A stretch of DNA of 64,000 nt from JACMLX01 sp040384325 (GTDB lineage Bacteria > Gemmatimonadota > Gemmatimonadetes > Gemmatimonadales > Gemmatimonadaceae): assembly GCA_040384325.1 (NCBI GenBank), contig JAZKJL010000005.1, positions 186,001 through 250,000 on the forward strand. The letters run 5' to 3'. The notes under the pieces are model-generated. The model worked only from the letters and a program-made list of their open reading frames with translations, was not told where the DNA came from and ran no database searches. A program made the translations under genes and the position numbers. Shown here piece after piece: positions 1 to 8,185 of the stretch; position 1 is the stretch's first letter, and the number at the start of each line of letters is the position of its first letter.

Positions 1-1123
1 CGCTGCCGCTGCATCCGCCGGTGCGCAGTCGGGGCCGAGCGCCCAGATCGACACCACGCCCAGCCGCCTGATCCCGGCGCGTGCCGCCGCGTTCGAAGGG
101 AAGCTGAGCGTGCCGACCGGCTTCACGGTCACGAAGTTCGCGACGGTGCCGAACGCCCGCGCGATGGTGGTGGGCCCCGATGGCAGCGTGTACGTCAGCA
201 CGCCGGGTCGCAACGCGATCACGCGGCTGATGGACACCAACGGAGACGGCGTGGCCGACTCCAACTCGGTGGTGCTGACGGGCCTCGATCGCCCGCACGG
301 CATGGCCTTCCACAAGGGCAAGTTCTACGTCGCCAACACCGGTGGCGTGGTGCGCTACGCACTCACGAACAACATCCCGTCGGGTGCACCGGAACAGCTC
401 AATCGCTACGACGCCGGCAAGAATCACTGGACCCGCAGCATCCTGTTCGGCGCCGACAACCGCATGTACATCAGCATCGGCAGCAGCTGCAACATCTGCG
501 TCGAGACGACGCAGGATCGGGCGGCGGTGATGGTGTACGACGAGAACGGCCAGAACGGTCGCCTCTACAGCAGCGGGCTGCGGAACGCGGTCGGCATGGC
601 GCTGCACCCCACCACCAAGGCGGTCTGGGTCACGCAGCACGAGCGTGACAACCTGAAGCCCGACCATCAGGACCTGCCCACCGAGGAGCTCAACATCCTC
701 AGCGCCGGCAAGGACTACGGCTGGCCCTACTGCCACGGCCCCAAGATCCCGAACCCCGAGTTCAACGACCAGGCGCGTTGCAACGGCACCGAAGCACCGG
801 CGCTGCGCATGCAGGCACACTCGGCCCCGCTGGGCATGACGTTCCTCGACAAGGCGACGGCGTTCCCCGCCGACTGGCGCAGTGACGCACTGGTGGCCTT
901 CCACGGCAGCTGGAACCGCGACACGCCAACGGGTGCCAAGGTGGTGCGCGTGCGGGTGCGCAACGGCAAGCCGGTGAGCTACGAGGACTTCATCACCGGC
1001 TGGCAGGGCGAGACCGGCGCACGCTGGGGCCGTCCGGTCGATTTCGCGGTGCTGCGCGATGGCTCGGTGCTGGTGAGCGACGACAACGGCGGCACCATCT
1101 TCCGCGTCACCGCCGCGCGCTGA
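1..1123 (+). CDS. PQQ-dependent sugar dehydrogenase-like beta-propeller protein (5' end outside window)
   Basis: The reading frame is open to the left edge, so the true start and probably a signal peptide lie outside the window; the first visible start-like codon is a GTG at 110, but the frame runs on upstream through an Ala-rich, export-signal-like stretch. The protein resembles soluble glucose/sorbosone dehydrogenases, six-bladed propellers that oxidise sugars in the periplasm with PQQ. Supporting features are the repeated blade-like segments (GPDGSVYVS, LDRPHGMAF, SSGLRNAVGMALHP), the GKDYGWPYCHG segment and the C-terminal FHGSWNRDTPTG and RDGSVLVSDDNGGTIFRV. A DTNGDGVADS stretch looks like a calcium-binding loop. 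The substrate cannot be told. The gene ends in a hairpin shared with the convergent neighbour. Confidence 0.8.
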   Translation, partial: AAAASAGAQSGPSAQIDTTPSRLIPARAAAFEGKLSVPTGFTVTKFATVPNARAMVVGPDGSVYVSTPGRNAITRLMDTNGDGVADSNSVVLTGLDRPHGMAFHKGKFYVANTGGVVRYALTNNIPSGAPEQLNRYDAGKNHWTRSILFGADNRMYISIGSSCNICVETTQDRAAVMVYDENGQNGRLYSSGLRNAVGMALHPTTKAVWVTQHERDNLKPDHQDLPTEELNILSAGKDYGWPYCHGPKIPNPEFNDQARCNGTEAPALRMQAHSAPLGMTFLDKATAFPADWRSDALVAFHGSWNRDTPTGAKVVRVRVRNGKPVSYEDFITGWQGETGARWGRPVDFAVLRDGSVLVSDDNGGTIFRVTAAR

Positions 1124-1140
1124 CGGCTGCGGGGCCGTCA
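1121..1140. terminator. hairpin between convergent genes
   Basis: TGACGGC and GCCGTCA form a perfect 7-bp stem around a 6-base loop. The left arm contains the stop codon of the sugar dehydrogenase gene and the right arm lies just before the stop of the opposing gene at 1157. There is no T-run, so intrinsic termination is plausible but unproven. Confidence 0.45.
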
Positions 1141-1156
1141 GCGCCGGAGACGGTGC

Positions 1157-1624
1157 TCAGCGGCCCATGCGGCGCAGTTCGACCAGCAGGCAGTGATCCT
1201 GCACCACGTCGATTCCCGCGCGCGCCAGCGACTCGGCCACCTCCGGATGGCGGATGCCGAGCTGCATCCAGACCATCTTCGGTTTGATCGCGAGGATGTC
1301 GTCGAGGTGTGGCGGAATGTCGGCGGGCCGGCGGAACAGCTGCACGATGTCCACCGGGCCGGGAACGTCACGCAGTGACTGGTACGCCGGCTCGCCCAGC
1401 AGGGTGGTCATCTCGGGGTAGTACACCGGGACGGGAATGATGCGATACCCGGCGCGCTGCGCGTATTCGGCGACGTAATACGCCGGCGCACCGGTCTCGG
1501 CGGGCTTGATGCCCAGCACCGCAATGCTCTGCAACCGACCGACGGCGTCGTGGATCGCGGCCGGTTCGGTGAGCAGGTGGCGACGCCAGGCGTCGGTGTC
1601 GGTGTCGATTTGGGAAGCGGTCAT
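1157..1624 (-). CDS. CoA-binding protein (YccU-like)
   Basis: A 155-residue protein of the small CoA_binding family with a Rossmann fold. Visible features are the core AVLGIKPAETGAPAYYVAEY, then RIIPVPVYYPE, the DIVQLFRRP strand and the C-terminal QLGIRHPEVAESLARAGIDV with DHCLLVE. This matches the arrangement seen in YccU relatives, with the conserved W/Q-LGI and D-x-C-x-x-x-E ends. The ATG at 1624 fits the family length; the same frame extends upstream to 1957, but that part is Arg-rich and non-homologous. These proteins are thought to bind CoA or related nucleotides and their physiological role is unclear. The gene is divergent from the saccharopine-dehydrogenase-like gene across about 160 bases. 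Confidence 0.75.
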   Translation of the reverse strand: MTASQIDTDTDAWRRHLLTEPAAIHDAVGRLQSIAVLGIKPAETGAPAYYVAEYAQRAGYRIIPVPVYYPEMTTLLGEPAYQSLRDVPGPVDIVQLFRRPADIPPHLDDILAIKPKMVWMQLGIRHPEVAESLARAGIDVVQDHCLLVELRRMGR

Positions 1625-1784
1625 GACGACGGGATGTCGGTGAATCGTGCTGCGCGGGCGGGACGCGATCGTGAGCGCCCGCTTAAATTCCCGCGACCTA
1701 CGCAGGATCCTACCCTGCTGCCCCGATTTCCTGCCTGCCTCGCTGCGCCCACCTGCGCGCGTGCGGCACTTCGCCCTTTTCTCC

Positions 1785-2921
1785 ATGCGCTTTCTCGTTC
1801 TCGGCCGCGGCGCGCAGGGTTCCGCCTGCGCGTTCGACCTGCTTCGCAGTCCGGGTGTCACGGCGGTCCGGCTCGCCGACCTCGACGTCGCAGACCTCCC
1901 GCCGTTCCTGCCGACCGACGATCCCCGGCTGGTGGCGGTGTCGGTGGATGTCCGCAATCGCGAGCTGATGCTGGCCGAGATGGCGCAGGTGGACGCGGTG
2001 CTGAGCGCAATCCCCTACTACTTCAACGGCGAACTGGCCGCGCTGGCGGTGCAGGCCGGCGTGCATTTCGCCGATCTCGGCGGTAACACGGAGATCGTCT
2101 TCCAGCAGAAGGAATTGCACGAGGCGGCGAAGCTGAAGGGCGTGACGGTGATTCCCGACACCGGTGTCGCGCCCGGCATGATCAACGTGCTGGCCGAGCA
2201 TGGCATCCGATCCATGGACAGCGTGGATCGGGTGAAGCTGTTCGTGGGCGGCCTGCCGCAGCATCCGGAACCGCCGCTCAACTACCAGATCGTCTATTCG
2301 CTGGAAGGTGTGCTCGACTACTACTCGACGCTGTCGTGGGTGGTGCGTGGCGGCAAGCGTGTGCAGGTCGAGGCGCTGTCGGAGCGGGAACCGGTGGAAT
2401 TCGGCGGCTCGCTCGGCACCCTCGAAGCGTTCCACACCGCTGGCGGGCTCTCGACCATGGCCTGGCGCTACGAAGATCGCATCCCAGTGATGGAGTACAA
2501 GACGCTCCGCTACCCCGGCCACGCACAGCTGATGGCCGCGATGCGCGACCTGGGTCTCTTCGACGTGACGCCGATCGACGTGAAGGGCGTGTCGGTGGTG
2601 CCACGCGAGGTGTTCGTGGCGCAGGTGGGCCCGAAACTGCGCCGCCCGGGTGCGCCCGACCTCGTCGCACTCCGCGTGATCGTGACCGGCAGCAAGGATG
2701 GCCAGCCCCTGACGCGCACCTACGACCTGCTGGATCGCTACGATGCCGAGACGGGCATCACGGCCATGATGCGCGCGACGGGGTTCACGCTGTCGATCAC
2801 CGGCCAGTTCATGGCCTCCGGCGCACTCGCATCAGGCGTGTACACACCCGACGAAGCGTTCGATGGTGACCGCTACATCGCCGAACTCGCAGCACGCGGC
2901 ATCGACGTCCGGATCAGCTGA
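1785..2921 (+). CDS. saccharopine dehydrogenase family protein (lysine 6-dehydrogenase-like)
   Basis: A 378-residue NAD(P)-dependent oxidoreductase of the saccharopine dehydrogenase/lysine 6-dehydrogenase group. The N-terminus has the dinucleotide-binding glycine motif GRGAQG, followed by ADLDV at the expected second strand, SAIPYYFN, HFADLGGNTEIV and VIPDTGVAPGMINVLAEH, all characteristic of the family. The C-terminal domain contains KTLRYPGH and YDAETGITAMMRATGF. The overall length fits lysine 6-dehydrogenase rather than the fungal saccharopine enzymes. The ATG at 1785 gives an immediate Rossmann start; the frame is open further upstream without family resemblance. The substrate is inferred only; a role in lysine catabolism or amino-acid deamination is likely. 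Confidence 0.75.
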   Translation: MRFLVLGRGAQGSACAFDLLRSPGVTAVRLADLDVADLPPFLPTDDPRLVAVSVDVRNRELMLAEMAQVDAVLSAIPYYFNGELAALAVQAGVHFADLGGNTEIVFQQKELHEAAKLKGVTVIPDTGVAPGMINVLAEHGIRSMDSVDRVKLFVGGLPQHPEPPLNYQIVYSLEGVLDYYSTLSWVVRGGKRVQVEALSEREPVEFGGSLGTLEAFHTAGGLSTMAWRYEDRIPVMEYKTLRYPGHAQLMAAMRDLGLFDVTPIDVKGVSVVPREVFVAQVGPKLRRPGAPDLVALRVIVTGSKDGQPLTRTYDLLDRYDAETGITAMMRATGFTLSITGQFMASGALASGVYTPDEAFDGDRYIAELAARGIDVRIS

Positions 2922-2974
2922 CGAACCGTCGATCTCTGTCGATCGCGACGGCACGATCAACTGCAACCGCAACG

Positions 2975-3341
2975 GCAACTGCTTGACGCAAAGGCGCAAG
3001 GACACGAAGGCGCAAAGGGCTCCACGCCGTGATTTGCGCTCCACGAGCGAAAGCGTTGTGGCTTTGTGACTTCGTGCCCTTGTGTCAGGCAGTTGCTCTT
3101 GTCTCCTCATCCGTGGCGCCTACGAGCGAATGCATTGCGCCCTGGCGTCCGTGCGGCTTTGCGTCAGGCTGTTGCACTGGTGCCCTGATCCGTGACGCTT
3201 ACGAGCGAACGCGTTGCGCCCTGGCGTCCTTGCGGCTTTGCGTCAGGCTGTTGCACTTGTGCCCTTACCCATGACGCTTACGAGCGCACGCGTCGCGCCC
3301 TGGCGTCCTTGCGGCTTTGCGCCAGGCTGTTGCCGTTGCCC
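2975..3341. repeat. 79-bp tandem repeat with inverted left arm
   Basis: Four imperfect copies with an exact 79-base step start at the ACGAGCG anchors at 3043, 3122, 3201 and 3280. Each copy carries a core like GGCTTTGCGTCAGGCTGTTG. The segment at 2975-3016 (starting GCAACTGCTTGACGCAAAGG) is the inverse complement of that core and of 3062-3096, so the block can fold into a long hairpin with any of the copies. The stretch fills the gap between two convergent genes and I see no gene in it. It could be a palindromic intergenic repeat that has expanded. Confidence 0.8.
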
Positions 3342-3362
3342 TGAATGCTCGAGACAGCGCGC

Positions 3363-4997
3363 TCAGCGCGCCCAGTTGGCGAGGGTGACGCCGATGGCGT
3401 CGATGGCTTCGCGGGCGCGCCACCGATCGCGGCCGTTGTAGAGCATGGCGAAGGCGAGCAACTCGCCGTTGCGCGCCGTCACGTAGCCCGACAGGGCGAC
3501 CACGTCGTTCGTGGTGCCGGTCTTGGCGTGCAGGTTGGTCTGCGCCGTGGTGCCCTCCATCCGCCGACGGAGCGTGCCACTCTCGCCGGCCAGCGGCAGC
3601 GAGGCGTGCAGCAACGAGCCCCATGGCGCGCGATCGGCCCAGCCCAGCATCTGGACCATCGCGCGCGGGCTCACCTGGTCAAGCTGCGAGAGACCACTGC
3701 CGTCGGTTGAGCGAATCGCGTCACCACGCACGCCGGCGTTCCGCTGCAGCAGCCCACGCAGGGCGGTGTCGCTGGTGAACGCCGCGCCCGGTGTGTGACG
3801 GTCCGCGCCGCGCGCCGCCGACCTGAACAGATGCTCCGCGATCACGTTCACCGACTCACGGTTCATCACCGTCAGCAGCGCCTCGAGCGGCGCCGATTCC
3901 CAGCTCACGAGGGCGGTGGCTCCCGCCGGTGTGGGTCCGACCGCCATCCCGCCGCCCACCTTCACGCCGTGGCGCCGGAGCGCGGCGTGGAAGGCACCGG
4001 TGGTGAACGAGGCCGGATCCTCGACGATGTAGGAATACGAACGCTGGTAGACCTCGCTGCCGATGCTGCCGCTGACGGTGATGCCGCCACTGCCGCGCCC
4101 CAGGCGCAACGAGGCACCGCGGCCACCCACCGTGCGCACCGTGGCGCGCAGCGGTATCGCGGACGTGGCCGGCTCCAGCACCACCTCGGCCGGCTGCCCG
4201 CGGGTCGTCGGGCGGACGGTCACCCAGACCAGGTTCTCATTCAGGCTCAGCCCCGACACGCGGCCGGCATAGGCATCCTGCAGGATGCGCGGGTGCCAGC
4301 CTTCGGGGACGCTGCGTGCCTCGAACGCGGTCGCGTCGCCGATCACGCGACCGGTCACCTCGCGCAGGCCCGAGCGCACCAGCCGACCGACGATGGAATC
4401 CATGGCCGCGTCCGGCTTTCCACCGATGAATCGCGATGACAACGACGGGTCGCCGTCGCCGCGCAGTATCAAGTCACCATCGACGCGTCCATCGGCCAGT
4501 TTGCCAGTATAAAGCACATCCGTACGATACCGATACTGCGGGCCCAGCGAGTTCAGGGCCAGCACCGACGTCATCATCTTCTGCGTCGACGCTGGCACGT
4601 GCGGCACGTCGGCGTTGATCGAGAACAGGGTGTCGCCCTGGGTCAGCGACACCACCATCATGCCCCACGACCCATTCCGGATCGACGACCCGGCCAGATA
4701 GCCGAGGTCGCCGCGAAGGGCGTCGAGTCCGAACGAGGTGCGTGGCTCGAGCCGCGAGAGCGTCACCGCCGGGCGACTGGCGCGCCGTGAGACCGCGCGC
4801 GTGATCCGGCTGCGTCGGTTCACGGGACGGGTCGATCCCTTCCGAGCGGCTGGCGGCCGAGCGCTGCTGCGCGTCGAGACCGTCGCCTTCTTCTTCTTGC
4901 GCGTCGTCTGCGCGTCGGAGGGCAGGGCGAAACACACGGCGCAGATCAGCAGCGCCAGCCCGCGGACTGCGCGGGAGATTCCAGAGGTACAAGCCAC
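3363..4997 (-). CDS. dacB: D-alanyl-D-alanine carboxypeptidase/endopeptidase, PBP4 type
   Basis: A 544-residue class C penicillin-binding protein of the peptidase S13 family, which trims peptidoglycan stem peptides in the periplasm. An N-terminal export signal ending near residue 29 is followed by a very basic Lys/Arg/Ser/Pro linker (about 31-80) that is unusual for the family and could bind the wall or polyanions. Catalytic motifs are complete: SxxK at S137-K140 (PASTQKMM), SxN in RESVNVIAEH and KTG at 492-494 (HAKTGTTND). The large insertion between SxxK and SxN typical of PBP4 is present. It is the last gene of the minus-strand cytochrome oxidase run, only 4 bases after the preceding gene, so it is probably co-transcribed. 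Confidence 0.92.
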   Translation of the reverse strand: MACTSGISRAVRGLALLICAVCFALPSDAQTTRKKKKATVSTRSSARPPAARKGSTRPVNRRSRITRAVSRRASRPAVTLSRLEPRTSFGLDALRGDLGYLAGSSIRNGSWGMMVVSLTQGDTLFSINADVPHVPASTQKMMTSVLALNSLGPQYRYRTDVLYTGKLADGRVDGDLILRGDGDPSLSSRFIGGKPDAAMDSIVGRLVRSGLREVTGRVIGDATAFEARSVPEGWHPRILQDAYAGRVSGLSLNENLVWVTVRPTTRGQPAEVVLEPATSAIPLRATVRTVGGRGASLRLGRGSGGITVSGSIGSEVYQRSYSYIVEDPASFTTGAFHAALRRHGVKVGGGMAVGPTPAGATALVSWESAPLEALLTVMNRESVNVIAEHLFRSAARGADRHTPGAAFTSDTALRGLLQRNAGVRGDAIRSTDGSGLSQLDQVSPRAMVQMLGWADRAPWGSLLHASLPLAGESGTLRRRMEGTTAQTNLHAKTGTTNDVVALSGYVTARNGELLAFAMLYNGRDRWRAREAIDAIGVTLANWAR

Positions 4998-5001
4998 GTC
5001 G

Positions 5002-6267
5002 CTAGACCTTGAGAAAGAGTCTGCGGCGCCAGAGCGCCCAGAGAAGAACGAACCAGAGGAGCACGAACGTCACCGCATACCCCAGAGACGCGACCCGTGG
5101 TTCAAGTATCGGCGCGTAGAGCGTGCGGTAGATCAGACCCTGCACCGACACCGGCCCGTCCGCTGTCTCGACCTTGAGCAGCGTCACCGTCAGCCGGGCC
5201 ATCAGTCCCGAGCCGACGAACGCGACCATCGGGTTGGTGCCATAGATAACGAAGAAGGTCGTCCAGCGACGAAAGCCCTGCACGTCGATCAGCCAACTGC
5301 AGGTGGCCAGCGTGACCAGCGCCATGCCGCCGGTGAACACCACGTAGCTGCTCGTCCAGAGGCTCTTGTTGATCGGAAAGACCCAGTGCCAGACCAGCCC
5401 TGCCACCAGCAGCAGCGCCCCGATTGCGAACATCCCGGCGAGCCGTTCGTCGGTCGGCCGGGTGGTGGCCAGCCAGCGTCCGGCGAACTGTCCGATCATC
5501 ATCGACCCGGCTGCCGGCAGGCAGCCGAGCAGCCCTTCCGGATCCCACGTCTTCGCCGACGCCCAGAGGTGATCGGTGGTCAGCAGTGTGCGATCCAGCC
5601 AGGCGCTGAGCACCGCATCCGGCTGGTCCAGCAACTGCCATCCGGGCACGCCACGATCCGGCACGGTGACGAGTGTCATCAGCGCCCAGTAACCGACGAG
5701 CAACGCGAGCAGGATGATGAGGTGTCGCCGCCAGCTGCCGCGGAGCGTGAGCAGCGCGCCGATCACGTAGGCCACCGCGATGCGCTGCAGCACGCCCATG
5801 ATGCGCAGGTGCTCGAGGCGATAGAGCACGCGGTCGCCGAACGTGGCGTCGGGGAGCGACGGGATCGGGCCCCACATGAAGCCCGGAAACCACGACAGGA
5901 ACAGCCCGAAGAGGAAGATCAGCGCGCCGCGGCGCAGCACCTGCGCCACGATGGCGGCGTCACCGTCGCCGCGCGCACGACGCTGCGAGAGCGAGAGGTG
6001 CGCGGTGACGCCGACGATGAAGAGGAAGAACGGGAAGATCAGGTCCGTCGGCGTCCATCCATGCCATTTCGCATGTTCGAGCGGCGGGAAGATGTGCGAC
6101 CAGTCGCCGGGGTTGTTCACCAGCAGCATGCCGGCGACGGTCATGCCGCGGAACACGTCGAGCGAGAGCAGTCGTTCGCGGGACCCACCCGGTGCCGCAG
6201 CGGGCGACGGCGGTGTGGCGTCGCGGATCGGCGTGCGCGCGGGAGTCGGCAGCGCGGCGGTGGTCAC
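5002..6267 (-). CDS. membrane acyltransferase, heparan-alpha-glucosaminide N-acetyltransferase/DUF5009 family
   Basis: A multi-pass membrane protein of about 421 residues with roughly ten hydrophobic segments. It carries the family hallmarks LLSLDVFRGMTVAGMLLVNN near the N-terminus, then WHGWTPTDLIFPFFLFIVG and WAFxG-like later segments (FVVIYGTNPMVAFVGSG). Relatives (NagX, human HGSNAT) transfer acetyl groups across a membrane to amino sugars. Next to a PBP4 gene this fits a role in cell-envelope sugar acetylation or muropeptide recycling, which is an inference. The GTG at 6267 lies 5 bases past the ctaG stop and avoids the 52-base overlap created by the first in-frame start (6324). Confidence 0.78.
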   Translation of the reverse strand: MTTAALPTPARTPIRDATPPSPAAAPGGSRERLLSLDVFRGMTVAGMLLVNNPGDWSHIFPPLEHAKWHGWTPTDLIFPFFLFIVGVTAHLSLSQRRARGDGDAAIVAQVLRRGALIFLFGLFLSWFPGFMWGPIPSLPDATFGDRVLYRLEHLRIMGVLQRIAVAYVIGALLTLRGSWRRHLIILLALLVGYWALMTLVTVPDRGVPGWQLLDQPDAVLSAWLDRTLLTTDHLWASAKTWDPEGLLGCLPAAGSMMIGQFAGRWLATTRPTDERLAGMFAIGALLLVAGLVWHWVFPINKSLWTSSYVVFTGGMALVTLATCSWLIDVQGFRRWTTFFVIYGTNPMVAFVGSGLMARLTVTLLKVETADGPVSVQGLIYRTLYAPILEPRVASLGYAVTFVLLWFVLLWALWRRRLFLKV

Positions 6268-6271
6268 GCCG

Positions 6272-7126
6272 TCAGCGGGCGGCCGGGAGCAGCGGCGCGC
6301 GCGATCCCTGCGCATCGGCCGCACTGTCGCCGCCGTTGCCCTGGCGCTGCCAGCGGAAGAACACGACCGTCATCACGCCGTAGAAGAACAGGCCGCCCGG
6401 GATCCACATGATCAGGCCCCCGATCAACTGGTCCATCTTCGGCGAGATGCCCCACAGCCGTGGGCTCGACGCGTACAACGGATAGAGCACCGTGTCGGCC
6501 ATCGCGATGTAGATCGCGACCACGCTCATCGGGATCGTCATCAGGAAGCAGTACAGCATCTGCCCCGGATAACTCAGCCTCGGCAACTCGGGCAGTGGGC
6601 TCATGAACGGCCACCACATCAGCACACTGGCGACGAGGAATGTCACGTGCTGGAGGATGTGCACGTTGTGGTGCAGCAACGCCAGGTTGTAGAGCGCGGG
6701 AATGTGCCAGATCGCGAGCGTGACGTTGAAGATCGCGAAGGCCATCACCGGGGTCGTGATGCGCCGCGCGAGCGCGCCGATCACGGGCCACTGCAACGCC
6801 GGTCGCAGCATCCACCCCGGTGTGCCGGCGATCAGCAGCGGCGGCACGATCAGCTCCATGATCAGGTGCTGCACCATGTGCCCGCTGAACAGGTAGAAAT
6901 CGCTCAGGTCGTGCAGCGGGCCGTTGAGGATCAGGAACAGCAGGACCAGGCCAGCCACGAAGCCGACGCGCTGCGCGGTGGTGGGGCTGCTGCGATCTCC
7001 GGCACGGGCACGCCAGAAATAGAGCCACCCGAGGGCGGTCAGACCAATGACCGTGCTCGGGTGGATCGTCCAGTCATCCAGCGCCAGTGTCTGCGCGGGA
7101 TGCAGGAGCAGGGCGAGCGCCGTCAC
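6272..7126 (-). CDS. ctaG: cytochrome c oxidase assembly factor CtaG (caa3 type)
   Basis: A 284-residue integral membrane protein of the Caa3_CtaG family, about seven to eight membrane spans, needed for copper insertion into or assembly of the oxidase in Bacillus-type systems. Recognisable pieces are HPSTVIGLTALGWLYFWRAR, LNGPLHDLSDFYLFSGHMVQ with paired His residues, HILQHVTFLVASVLMWWP and the C-terminal PKMDQLIGGLIMWIPGG. It starts with GTG at 7126, 19 bases after the subunit IV stop, as part of the oxidase operon. It is not related to the proteobacterial Cox11 also called CtaG. Confidence 0.88.
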   Translation of the reverse strand: MTALALLLHPAQTLALDDWTIHPSTVIGLTALGWLYFWRARAGDRSSPTTAQRVGFVAGLVLLFLILNGPLHDLSDFYLFSGHMVQHLIMELIVPPLLIAGTPGWMLRPALQWPVIGALARRITTPVMAFAIFNVTLAIWHIPALYNLALLHHNVHILQHVTFLVASVLMWWPFMSPLPELPRLSYPGQMLYCFLMTIPMSVVAIYIAMADTVLYPLYASSPRLWGISPKMDQLIGGLIMWIPGGLFFYGVMTVVFFRWQRQGNGGDSAADAQGSRAPLLPAAR

Positions 7127-7145
7127 CGCGCCGGCCGGCTCCGCA

Positions 7146-7499
7146 TCAGGCGCCGCGACTCAGGTTGATCGCGACCTTGCCGAACAGGAACAGGAGCCCG
7201 ATGCAGGTGAGGATCGCGATCGCCAGCGGCCCGACGAACAGGTTTCGGAACAGCTTGTTGTCGTACTTGAGGTGCATGTACACCGCGCAGACGACGAAGA
7301 ATTTCACCGCCGACATGAAGATCATGCTGGGCACGTAGATCGCCGACTGCTCCCACGGCTTGATGTAGTAGGCCGAGATCTCGACGATGGTGACGATCGT
7401 GAGGAAGAGCGCAGTCCAGAGGTAGGTCTTCGCCGTCGGGTGATGCCCGTGTTCGTCGTGCGCGGCGTCCGGTGCGTGTGCCATGGGGTCGTGGCTCAC
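7146..7499 (-). CDS. ctaF: cytochrome c oxidase subunit IV
   Basis: A protein of 112-117 residues with three membrane segments, matching the small prokaryotic COX4/CtaF subunit of haem-copper oxidases. After a His-rich N-terminus come TYLWTALFLTIVTIVEIS, a second span containing SAVKFFVVCAVYMHLKYD (the family signature) and a third span GPLAIAILTCIGLLFLFG. The GTG at 7499 overlaps the ctaE stop as GTGA, implying translational coupling; the ATG at 7484 is the alternative start. It is a structural subunit without cofactors. Confidence 0.88.
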   Translation of the reverse strand: MSHDPMAHAPDAAHDEHGHHPTAKTYLWTALFLTIVTIVEISAYYIKPWEQSAIYVPSMIFMSAVKFFVVCAVYMHLKYDNKLFRNLFVGPLAIAILTCIGLLFLFGKVAINLSRGA

Positions 7500-8185
7500 T
7501 TGATGAGGTAGAGAAGGACGAAGATCGCGATCCAGACCACGTCGACGAAGTGCCAGTACAGCGCGCAGAGGTCGACGTTCAGGCCTTCGGCTGGCGTCAG
7601 CCCGCGCTTCTTGTCGATCGAGGCGAGCGTGAAGAGCCAGAGCACGCCGGCGGTGACGTGGGCGCCGTGGAAGCCCGTCAGCACGTAGAAGCTGCTGCTG
7701 AACAGGTTGGTGGTGAGCCCCAGTCCTTCGTTGACGAAGCTGGTGAACTCGTACGCCTGGCACATCAGGAAGACGATGCCGAGGAGTGCGGTCGCCATCA
7801 GCCAGAAGAACGAGTTGCCTTCCAGTCGCGCCATGAACGTGGTGCGCTTCACGTGGCGGTTGACGACCGCGTTGTGGGCCAGCACCATCGCCAGCGACGA
7901 CATCAGCAGCACGAACGTGGAGAAGCTGGTGACCGGGATGTTGAGGATCGCCTGAAACTTCTCCCCGGTGGCCGGATCGGTCCACGCCTCGTGCGGATAT
8001 GGGCCGACGCGCGACTTGCCCTTGTAGATCAGGTAGGTCGAGATCAGCGACACGAACAGCATGCACTCCGAGCCGATGAAGGCCCAGATGGCGATCTTCC
8101 GGTTGTCGAGACCCGTGGTCGTATAGTGATGGCCGTGCGCGTGCGAATCCGCGGCGCCGGTGGTTTCGAGTGCGGTGGCGCTCAT
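7496..8185 (-). CDS. ctaE: cytochrome c oxidase subunit III
   Basis: A 229-residue subunit III of a haem-copper oxidase with a His-rich soluble N-terminus and about five membrane spans, the short form common in caa3 oxidases. Signatures are KIAIWAFIGSECMLFVSLIS, the FEFTSF-like segment CQAYEFTSFVNEGL, FYVLTGFHGAHVTAGVLWL and the C-terminal LYWHFVDVVWIAIFVLLYLI. The ATG overlaps the ctaD stop by one base (TGATG), so the two are translated in series. Subunit III stabilises the catalytic core and sits near proton uptake and oxygen entry. Confidence 0.95.
   Translation of the reverse strand: MSATALETTGAADSHAHGHHYTTTGLDNRKIAIWAFIGSECMLFVSLISTYLIYKGKSRVGPYPHEAWTDPATGEKFQAILNIPVTSFSTFVLLMSSLAMVLAHNAVVNRHVKRTTFMARLEGNSFFWLMATALLGIVFLMCQAYEFTSFVNEGLGLTTNLFSSSFYVLTGFHGAHVTAGVLWLFTLASIDKKRGLTPAEGLNVDLCALYWHFVDVVWIAIFVLLYLIK

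Noticed and set aside
3029..3274. An 81-codon frame in the tandem repeat
   Set aside because: Its translation only repeats the 79-bp unit (for example ALASLRLC) and shifts with each copy; it is a repeat artefact.
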